From: Plutella xylostella
Taxonomy: Eukaryota; Arthropoda; Insecta; Lepidoptera; Plutellidae
NCBI RefSeq assembly: GCF_932276165.1
Contig: NC_063997.1
Location: forward strand, 6,210,001-6,274,000
Length of the DNA: 64,000 nt
Reading direction: 5' to 3'
Below are positions 55,001-64,000 of this stretch, piece after piece. The number at the start of each line of letters is the position of its first letter. Position 1 is the first letter of the stretch. A program made the position numbers and the translations under genes. The notes beneath the pieces were generated by a model. That model was not told the DNA's origin and searched no databases. It saw only the letters and a list, made by a program, of their open reading frames with translations.

Positions 55001-57590
55001 GCACAAAAGGTAAACAATCTTTGTGTGTCCTTTTTAATAAAAATACAATTAAACAAATTAACTACAGCCAAAATACTTACTTTTCCATCTTTATACATAT
55101 ATGAAGTTGCGGTTTTTGTAAAACAAATATTTGTTTGTCAAAGTCTCCCAGACTCTTAACAGATTAATAAGGTAGTTCACAATATATTAATAACGTAAGT
55201 TTTCCGTCGTAAAAACAGCATTGATGAAGAAATAACATATTGTGTATGAGACCAAAATTTGTTTTAATGAAATTCCCAATTAGGTACTGTGGAGGTCCAC
55301 AGTTTAAGTTATGATTTGTTTCAAAAGGAATTATATGAGTTACTAGTAGGAAAATGCTCATTATTATACATAAATATTTGACTGATGATACACTATGACA
55401 TTATAAAATTAATAATGTTATTCAACATTGATATTTATTAATTGAGGCATTATTGTACTTGTATTAACACAATTCGTTAAGTCATTATTTATTGTACCTA
55501 ATGTTTAAATTATGGAAATAGCATGTGTGCATGATTTGTACTCTCAGATCTCAATATTCTGCTGAACACCTGTTATTCATACATTACCTATGTTCACAAA
55601 TAAAGAATTGAATAAATGGTTTAATTACGAAATCAATCATTCTATTCATTTCATGTGTATTTATGTTTCATTTCATAAATTTGTTTTGAAATTAATTCAA
55701 ATAAAAAGACACTCCAAGGCCGCTCAAGATCCGCGCCAAGCAAGAAAAAATACATTATACGTCTTGGATTTTGCAGATATTACTAATAGTATTAATTAAT
55801 ACTTCTGATTTGACCTGCCTGTTGCGATGTGAATATCTATGAATTACACAGAATAGACTGTGCTATTTGATCCTTTTGGACATTGTTTATATCCTGACTT
55901 GTTTAAAATACAGGTAGGTACTTACTATCCACAATAATATTCGGAAGCAAGAAAGTTAGTAATGTAATGCTAAACCTTTACAATAATAAATGAATGTAAC
56001 GTTAAAATGCAATACAGCTGTTACAGGTCATGATTAAATAGGTACTAAATGGTAATTTAATGTTCTTGACTAATCTCTGTATTTGACTTTCATATAGATA
56101 ACTTATATTATTAGGACATCTTTATCTTTCCTGTTAAAAGTTTTTCCTAAAGAAAGAAGTTCAACAAAATTTTACAGTTTGTGAGCCAGGTTGAACCGCC
56201 TGGGTGGTATGATAACTAATAGGTATATTGGAGTATTGTTTATCTATTGTCTCAATGGTGAGGCATTCAATGTATAGTTTTAATTCATATGTTGTATTTT
56301 TTTTTATTGATTCGAAAATAAGAAAACAAAATGACAGAAAATAATGTAAGCATGCGGGTATAATGAAATGATATATCTGAAAAGATTTTAAATAGATGAT
56401 GCATGCACCTTCACTAAGGCACCAATAAAAGCATACACACACACAAAACATTTTCGTCAACAGATAGCATACAGAAGAAAAATCAAACACTCTTACGTAC
56501 GTGTACAACTCCAGCTGATGGAATAGAGAGAAAACTTCGCCACAGATTATGGATTTTGCATTTGTATCACTTTCTGAGTCTTTTCTTAGCCATGAAAACT
56601 CATTTTCCCAAAGTTGTGTGTACTTCTGTGTCCTTTTTTTTCTTCGTCAAAACTTTTCGATTTTTAGATGGGGTACTTGCGTTATTATTATCAGTACAGG
56701 ATGCTTGATCGGCGTTATCAATGTTCATCAATCACGTTATAACGAATGGATAAAAGTATTCCAAACAAACAAAACCAAAGTCACAAACAAAACAAACCTC
56801 AAAAACTTCTCAAAATAACTTGTCACATGTGACATTTGACGTTTGACATAAGTGGCTGCGTTCAAGATCGTCCAAAGTAAATAGTCGACTTTTTTTGGTT
56901 TTGATTATGTGTTTTTGCGTAATATTATATGACTAGTAAAAATAAAAATGTGTAAAAAAAAGGCTATTTTAGCGTACTCTATTAGTGTTATAGATTATAG
57001 ATCACGCTTAAATGATATAGAGTACAATACTCTAAAGTAGGGTTGGCATTCCATGGTGGATATTACATCGCGGTATTAAGATTTTTTTTCTGTAGGATAT
57101 TACATCGTCAGTTCATGCTAAAAATTCAGTTATTACTTGATCAATTAAATCAAAGAGAAATAAACTTTATGATTATTAATTATTGATTTGCTACAGTTGC
57201 TACTGCTAATTCACAATAATGGGAGGAATTGCGAATTCTCCATTTTGCATTTAGGCCTAATACGCACGCGATATTTCAAATAAAGTAAAGTAAAGTACTT
57301 TGCATTCACTGTTGCTGTTTGCAAGACAACAGTTTTAATACAAATCTACCTTATAAAGCTGTGTTTTGCGCTTTTCGATAATGAAATTAATCACAATGAT
57401 AAAATCTTCGCCAAATATAGCGTGATGATCGCGTTTTTACCTTTTATAACCTTATTTGGACTTTACGTGATATTAATTTCTTAAGATAGTGGTTAATAAT
57501 ACGTAAATTTCTTTTCAGTAATCATAGAAACTGCATATTGTTATATCCATAACAATTTTCATAACTAAGCACAGAAATAAATTCACTTAC
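52072..57590. other. 5.5-kb AT-rich region without supported gene
   Basis: Longest open frames (for example 56161-56508 minus, 52560-52829 minus) are low-complexity and unrelated to any family I know. A perfect 'gtcacatgtgac' palindrome is at 56821-56832. If the flanking repeats are LTRs this would be their interior, yet no gag, protease, RT or integrase text is visible. Confidence 0.5.
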
Positions 57591-57612
57591 CGGTGGGCGT
57601 AGACTTACTCAT
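57591..57612 (-). CDS. Possible 22-nt first coding exon, low confidence
   Basis: Minus strand ATG reading MSKSTPT plus one base, then a consensus donor gtaagtg. A tttcag acceptor-like site lies a few bases upstream. It is similar in length and phase to the candidate at 59124-59145. No downstream exon identified. Confidence 0.2.
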
Positions 57613-57625
57613 CTCAATTCTGAAA

Positions 57626-58493
57626 TGTTAGCTTGGTACTATAGAAGATGCTGAAAATAAGACACTCAGGAAGTTTGAAGTAAAATACTTTTATAAGGAA
57701 CACAAACTATTCAAAAAGGAATCTAATAACAAACAGAAGTCTTTTAAAAGTTATCCTTGTTTTTTTCTGCCATCTTGAATGAGCCGTTTTCCTTGACAGC
57801 TGTCAGTTGAGCTTTTGGGTAAGCCGATAGATGGCGTGAAAACGCAGTGTACCAACTGTCAAAAATTACATAGAGAGCAAAGAGTACTAAACTCAGAATA
57901 AGAACTCACTAGTTGTGATTAAATGTCGGGTGGTAGCGCGAGCCATCCTTCCGAGGCTCAGACTGCATGTGGCTTGGGATAGTGCTAAGTATTCTGTGAA
58001 TAGTTCTACCCGCGCCGTCACGTAGTGTTCTTGTGTTCTTTTCTCTATGCGCGCCGTTTGAACGGGTGCTGCGTGCGAGAACTGATTTTCTATTTTTATT
58101 TATTGTATGATCCTAAATAAGATCCCAAAGAAATACTTACAAGACAAGATGAGAATGTGTGCCGTCGCAACTTGTAAAAATAAAGTATAAGTTAGCCTCA
58201 GAGAATAACATATTGTGATCTGAGTGTGTTCTGAGGGTTTGAAAGTTGGTACAACCCCAGACAACGCCATCTATTTCTCCAAAAAGGAACTTTTTTTTTT
58301 TTTAACAAACGCCTCATTGAATGAATCCGCATGAATCCAGTGACCGGCCAGTCAATGCGAATCACAGACAATATAGAAACTAAATGAACTAAAGAACAAC
58401 TCCTAGCTACATCTAGTAATCCGGCCGGACCTATGATGAAATAAGTAGCTTGATATTAGTAAAGAATAGCATTGGTAAATTTAAACGCTAACA
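57626..58493. repeat. LTR-like repeat, long copy (868 bp)
   Basis: TGTTAGC...GCTAACA ends as in the copy at 49327. Between the two shared halves it has 537 extra bases (57781-58317), GC-richer, with GACAGCTGTCAG-type and gene-promoter-like text. TGAATG-type words at the junction suggest either a deletion in the short copy or an insertion here. TGAT follows at 58494-58497. Confidence 0.7.
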
Positions 58494-58497
58494 TGAT

Positions 58498-60230
58498 CGG
58501 CTTACATTTACCGACGGTTTTCAAAATCAAACTTAAAGGGGTTGTATTTTCTTTCATTCTGCAAGGAAATACATTTGGAAATTAGGTAATTACTTATGTA
58601 AAAATATAAAAATCGCAAGACAACCGTGGACCACTATTTACGGGACACGCTGTCTTAGGTTCTTAGTTTATCTACCGCCTCGTTTCTCATAATATGAGTT
58701 TAGTATGGAATGTATCACTGTGATTGGGTAAATTGTCGATAAGAAGGACTTAACATTATTCTTGGCTGGCTAAAATTTACCATAGTAACTGAACTTGATT
58801 GCGGAATTAAAAAGCATGATTACTTAAATAAGAGTTTGGGTCTGCGATCTGGGAACAATGTCGGAAGTTTGTATTGTTTTGTGATCGTATTTACTGCTCA
58901 CGAAATAACTTGCGAAATGAAACTTTCAACTTCATAACTTCGTAAGGGTCAGTTTCAGAAGGCAATTTCCAACTTCTGTGAATCGTAATAAGACCGAATT
59001 TTGAGTAATATTGTAGGTAATATTTATTGTGTGCGAAGGAGGCAGAATAAGGATTTATCATTACAACCGAGTGTTTCATTTCTATATTTTTTATGCCGGA
59101 AATAGAGTAAAAAATGTACTTACCCACGTATGTGTTGGAATCCATTATCTATAGGTATGTATGAATAAACTGAAAGTTTTATTCGTTGTTATTTTTTTTC
59201 ACCTTGACACCTTTTTGTAATTTTACTAACGCATATAATAAATTAGCTTATTATTATTCCTATATGTAATAGTTTATGGCCTCCTAGTATTACTTAAGGA
59301 GATAAGTAGCCACATCACAGGTACCAGGAGTGCATGAAAGGACAGAGCGTGATGCACATCAGCGCACTTGGCCCGCGCGGCTCATCTGTAATTCATACGG
59401 GAGCGGGGATTAGCGCTGAGCCGTCATAACACGACGCTGGGGTAAGGCTGCCTATACGGCACAGTTATTTGACTAAAAAAAGTAAAACCTTTCTAGCATG
59501 GCTAATATAAAATCTACGTTGAGTAGCGCCACTGTGTTTATTCAACTCTCATCATCGCATGTCTCTAATTAAAGAAAATTTAAATAATAGCGTATCACAA
59601 CGTAACATAATGATAGAGGAACGCTGTCAATGACTCCTAGTAAATCATCTCAAATCTTACATTACACAAATTACAACAATAAGGACTGTAATAATTTGTG
59701 TAATGGTGTCATTTTATATTTTTTATTCTATTTTTATAAATTAACATCAGATCTAAGTAATTTTATTAATAATTAAATCTAAAGCTCTACAAGATAGATA
59801 AAAACCTTAAAAACCATACTGTACTTTAATGATAAAAAGCTATAGCGATTTGTTTAGTATTTAATTTAAAAAAACTGGTCTAGCCTAGTGTGCTCACACC
59901 TTTATTTAGTTCCGCCTTAACACGAGCTTCAGTCGAGGATGCCAGCACATAAAGACGGATTTTAAGTACCAACAAATATTGCTGAAAAACTGCGCGTTTG
60001 CCATTAACATGCCGGTTTAAATATTCATGGATTACGATTGCAGATAACCTTTGGCGTAACTTTTCGGCTATGTTTGGTCTAGGTATTACGAGTAAGTACA
60101 TACCTATGTAGTTACTTGCATGGTACTATTTTTATACGTAGGTGTATAATAATGTTATTATACTTATCTAACACAATGGTCATGCTTGTTTCCAGAGAAG
60201 GCTATCATATTTTGGCACTTTGTTAATTAT
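58498..60230. other. Non-coding spacer with one weak exon candidate
   Basis: AT-rich. At 59124-59145 (minus) an ATG reads MDSNTYV plus one base and then gtaagt. Like the candidate at 57591 it has 22 coding nt in phase 1. Otherwise nothing recognised. Confidence 0.35.
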
Positions 60231-60494
60231 AATAATTGCGATTCTGATCGCACCAGATTTTAATTTAGCAATGTCAAAATTGTTCATTTTAAATTAAACA
60301 CGCCAGAAGCAAAAAATTATGATTTTACGGTAAAGTAAGTGTTAATAAATGTCCGATTCACTATGGTATAAAAAGAAGAAATTACTGTGCCAAAAGTGAA
60401 GTTGAGAAAATAAAACAGCGAAAATAAGTAAATGTGTTTCAATATAACAAATCCAATTTATTTAGGCAATTAAGACCAGAAATACAACAAACAT
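60231..60494 (+). repeat. Probable 5' LTR of BEL/Pao element (left end uncertain)
   Basis: Placed by the primer-binding site that follows. It ends ...acaacaaaca, and contains a TATA-like gtataaaaag at about 60366 and AATAAA at 60409. A TGTTAATT start is my best guess; no second LTR is in the window for comparison. Confidence 0.4.
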
Positions 60495-60496
60495 AA

Positions 60497-60514
60497 TGGT
60501 CCTTCGAGCCGGAT
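60497..60514 (+). promoter_or_regulatory. Primer-binding site matching tRNA-Tyr 3' end
   Basis: TGGTCCTTCGAGCCGGAT is complementary to ...ATCCGGCTCGAAGGA plus CCA, the 3' end of insect tRNA-Tyr as I know it. It marks the start of reverse transcription for the downstream element, 67 bp before the gag ATG. Confidence 0.8.
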
Positions 60515-60580
60515 AATCAATTTACACTAAATAAATTGGAAAGGTGCACTAGTGACAGTTGGTAAATTTCAGTGTGAAAA

Positions 60581-60881
60581 ATGGCATTACTGAACAAAGA
60601 ACAAAGTGAATACTTAAATATATTGGATCAAACGGCTCATATAATACAAAGAGAGCTAGTCAACTTTAAAAAATGCCCGAAACAAAGACTAACGGAAGGG
60701 TACATAACAACAAGGTTAAAAAATAATGAACAGTACTGGGGTACATACAAAGAAGCATTTCAGAATCTCACAAAGTGCACGCCGCGGGAGGACAGGAAAG
60801 ACATCGAGTACTTTGTGAACGAAGAATACTTCAAGATTCAAGACATATACCTTGATTTACAAGCAAACCTTACCGATTCTC
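60581..60881 (+). pseudogene. BEL/Pao gag, N-terminal part (cut by LINE)
   Basis: MALLNKEQSEYLNILDQTAH..., NFKKCPKQRLTEGYI and TRLKNNEQYW follow the N-terminal gag pattern of BEL/Pao elements. The frame runs to ...LQANLTDS, where LINE sequence begins; the final PKSPSLS is LINE-derived. The remainder of gag continues at 61770. Confidence 0.8.
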
Positions 60882-61769
60882 CGAAATCTCCGTCGCTCAG
60901 CTGACTTCTCTACATTAAAAATGGTATATTTTGCCCTAGTAGAATCTAATCTTACCTATTGTATAAGTGCATGGGGAGGAGCCGGGAAAACACTGTTACT
61001 GAAGCTTGAGCGTGCTCAACGCGCGCTTCTAAAAGTGTTGATGTTTAAACCATTCCGATATCCAACTGCTGCACTGTACTCAGAATGTGGCGTGTTGTCA
61101 GTTAGGAAATTATATATTCAAAAAACAGTATTACGAAAACACAAATCAATTACAGCTGAACATCTCGCTGCCATAAGTAATTCGCGTATAGGCAAAAATG
61201 TTTTCCCGACTGTTAAGCACAGGTTGAAGTTTTCCAGTCAAAATTACGATATTCAAGGCTCTCGACTCTATAATAAGATAAATAAACTGATCAATATTTA
61301 TCACACAAATAACTTTGAGTGTAAAAGAAAGGTCACAACACTTTTGCTAACCTTAACCTATGAAGAGATTGAGGATTTGCTCAAAACTTTATTGTAATAG
61401 TTTTAGATAAGTAGTATTTTATATGTAAAATGTAGTTATATCTTGGCTTATATAATATCATTGTTCATTGTTTATTTATTTCAGTAACATAAGTTAACTT
61501 TAAATTTAAATAATGTTTATCCCAAAATTTCAATCCAATTAATGTCCTACGTAAATCCATGTAGTAATGTGTGTTGTATACCGGTAGCAATTAAGGATAT
61601 TTAAGTATCCCCTAAGTTACAGGCTCTGCCTAGTTTAGGGGTTACTACCCCATATATTTCTACTGCAGACTCTCTGCCATTGTACCTATATACCTACTGT
61701 TTGTACATTAATTGTAACTGTGTTCTTTTTGGCAAATAAACTTATTATTATTATTATTATTATTATTAT
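60882..61769 (+). mobile_element. 5'-truncated LINE inserted in BEL/Pao gag
   Basis: Encodes the C-terminal RT/thumb region of a jockey/CR1-like ORF2 (LRRSADFSTLKMVYFALVES, YCISAWGGAG, LERAQRALLKVLMFKPFRYP, ending TLTYEEIEDLLKTLL). A 3' UTR and a (TTA)n tail at 61741-61769 follow. GATT occurs on both sides (before 60882 and at 61770) as a short target duplication. Same family as the fragments at 1-541 and 3957-4811. Confidence 0.85.
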
Positions 61770-63650
61770 GATTGTCTCACACAACCGTCACTACCACAAA
61801 CAACTACAACTACAGCAGCACAGGTATCACATAGTCCAATGTCCTTTGCCACACTACCGAAAATACAACTTCCTACATTTTCCGGTAAATATGAAGATTG
61901 GCCTACATACCAAGACCTATTCACAGCACTTGTTCACAATACATCACTGAGCGATGTACAAAAACTACATTACCTGAAAACAAGTGTCGCCGGAGAGGCG
62001 GAGATGTTGCTACGCCACATACAAATTACAGATAGCAACTATACACAGGCATGGGAAATACTAAAAGGGCGCTTCGGAAACAAAAAGATGATTGCGAATT
62101 CTATACTGAAACGATTATTTAGCCAAAAGAAAGTTACCAACCAGTCAGCAAGTCAGATAAAAACACTGTTGGATACTACGACTGATTGCCTAAACAGCCT
62201 AAATAATCTAAAGATAGCTACTGATTCCTGGGACCCAATCATAGTGTTCTTAGTATCTCAGAAGATGGACGCCGAGTCACTGAAAGGCTGGGAGGAACAC
62301 TCACATAACGAAGACTCAGACAAGATGGCTACGTGGAGAGATCTGCAAAGATTTCTTGAGACAAAGTTTAGAACACTCGAATTAATCACTTCCGAACCAT
62401 CGTCTGTGAGGGAAAGACCCCAAACACACAAATCTTTCCACACCATGGCTGAAGAAAGTGAAGAAGATACATGTCAAATTGCACATGCAAAGGTAAACTC
62501 AAGGTCATGTGTGTATTGCAACGGAGACCACTACATGTACCATTGTAAAGAATTTGCAAAACAAACAGTTGAGCATAGACAAGAATTTGTGAAGAAAAAC
62601 AATCTATGTTTCAACTGTCTAATACCAAGTCACAATGTATATCAATGCAAACAAAGAACAACATGTCGCGTCTGTCATAAGAAACATCACTCCTTGTTAC
62701 ACCGAGCGAGAGAAACAACCATACAACCAGAACCTACAATCACAACCGCACACTTCTCCAATCAACAACCAAGTACTCAAGTGCTATTAGCGACAGCCCA
62801 AGTTCAAATGGAATCAGAGGATGGGGCGGTACATACGTTGCGAGCACTAATAGATCAAGGCTCTGAGGCATCATTTGTATCTGCGAGAGTTGTTGATTTA
62901 TTGAGGCTAAGAAAAACAGACATCAACGGTGTAGCGTCGGGAGTCGGAGAAGGTACTAAAATTCCTCTGAAACATTTGGTCGAGATGAAAATAAGGTCAA
63001 GTTACACAAACAAGGTTGTAAACGTGACAGCTTACGTTCTGAAAACAATATCCACTAAATTACCGTCGAAAGATATCATAATGAATTGGAAAATACTACA
63101 AACATTAAATTTGGCTGACCCTACTTACAATACACCGGGAAAAATTGATATATTGCTCGGAGCAGAAGTCTTCTGTAAAATAATAGAAGAAGGACTAATA
63201 AAACTGCCAGATGGAGTAGTGGCTCAGAAAACAATGTTGGGATGGATACTTTCCGGTCAGAGAGAAGGTACAGAGGAAATAATGAAACATAATGTGACAA
63301 CCCTACATATCACAAGACAAGTGGTAGAAGACAATGATATGTTACGGAAGTTCTGGGAAATAGAGACAGATATATACAAAAAGAGGAAGCTTATGACAAA
63401 AGAAGAAGAAATGTGTGAAAATATTTACAAAGATAGTACTACAAGAGATGAAACAGGAAGATACATAGTACATTTACCACTGAAACAAAGTATAGAAGAA
63501 ACAGTTAAGTTGTGTGGAGATACCAAGCAGCAAGCTATAGCTAGATTCAAGCAGTTGGAGAGAAAATTCAAAAGAAATGACAAATTGAAAACTGAATACA
63601 CAAAGGTCATACACGAATACTTAGGGTGGCTGTTACGAACTTCTATTTAA
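61770..63650 (+). pseudogene. BEL/Pao gag-pol, central part (gag, zinc knuckles, protease)
   Basis: The frame is open from the LINE junction; the first Met is 61839 (603 residues from there). It contains the DUF1759-type gag (KIQLPTFSGKYEDWPTYQD), three Cys/His knuckles at about residues 223-290 (CVYCNGDHYMYHC, CFNCLIPSHNVYQC, CRVCHKKHH), and an aspartic protease motif ALIDQGSEASF at about 335. A DUF1758-type region and the linker before reverse transcriptase (GWILSGQREG) follow. The protein stops at ...EYLGWLLRTSI, where the RT domain should begin, so it is broken there. It looks like a dead retrotransposon copy. Confidence 0.88.
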
Positions 63651-64000
63651 ATACTACATAAATTCATTTAGCTAATTGCGTTTAATGCACTAAACAATTT
63701 TATCCTAAACATGTTTAGCTTCATAATTCACCATGGTATTTCGATTACTATTTAGTTAAATGCGTTTAGCATCCTGCGATTTGTTATTTACGTTCAGTTC
63801 CACATCTTTTTAATGAGAGACTTCATATTTTTTATTGAACATTCGAAACGACTCAGCGTAAAACGGAGTCAATCTATCAATTTCAAACATAGACAAAATA
63901 ACACTATTTATTTCAAAACAAAACTTATTTCGGCTTTCACCGCGTGGTGGTGTTTGTATTTATTTGTTGTTGTGATTTCAAAGTAAAATGAATAGTCAAG
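63651..64000. other. Sequence interrupting or flanking the BEL/Pao copy
   Basis: No pol coding in any frame; words such as gcgtttag and atgcgtttagc recur in both orientations. Possibly another small insertion whose far end lies outside the window. Confidence 0.35.

Noticed and set aside
56161..56508. 115-aa hydrophobic ORF on the minus strand
   Set aside because: AT-driven composition (Phe/Tyr/Ile/Cys), no splice partners and no recognisable family.

Overview
The window is animal genomic DNA, AT-rich, with spliced genes, and almost certainly from a moth or butterfly (Lepidoptera). It carries a tandem family of insect gustatory receptors (Grs), two LEP1/MINE-type short Helitron-like repeats, mariner, hAT, RTE, jockey/CR1-like and BEL/Pao elements, and many small inverted-repeat elements. 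I cannot name the species.

Left third (1-24.8 kb). The plus strand holds the last two coding exons of the ER-stress sensor Ire1 (1152-1337 and 24028-24492). They are separated by a 22.7-kb intron that splits the RNase active site. Inside that intron, on the opposite strand, sits a cluster of gustatory receptor genes. Five are complete four-exon genes (Gr-1 to Gr-5, at 1756-15456). They are followed by one complex locus (Gr-6) in which five first exons (17742-23382) appear to share a single set of three C-terminal exons (16004-17559). Gr-2, Gr-3 and Gr-4 are recent tandem copies with a basic period of about 2.2 kb. Because the copies align, inserted transposons can be recognised by comparison with empty sites in their neighbours. 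In two places the 5' half of an exon plus its splice acceptor is tandemly repeated in the preceding intron: the Ire1 KEN exon and Gr-6 exon 3.

Middle (25-40 kb). An uninterrupted 921-codon reading frame on the minus strand encodes a VPS9/ankyrin protein of the ANKRD27 (VARP) type, with both retromer-binding Cys motifs. A small three-exon gene (34074-34970, minus) encodes a secreted glycine-rich precursor with a furin-type RVKR site. A mariner element (37896-39686) is intact except for a 493-bp insertion in its transposase. Several palindromic elements lie around these genes.

Right part (40-64 kb). Most of this is non-coding, AT-rich and repeat-rich: inverted-repeat elements, a short satellite array, a large fold-back element, and two LTR-like repeats (331 bp shared) sharing a 4-bp flank. 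A few possible short first exons were seen on the minus strand, all at low confidence. The window ends in the 5' part of a BEL/Pao retrotransposon (tRNA-Tyr primer site, gag, zinc knuckles, protease) whose gag is broken by a LINE insertion. All calls come from reading the sequence by eye; exon boundaries are inferred from reading frame, splice dinucleotides and comparison between paralogues.
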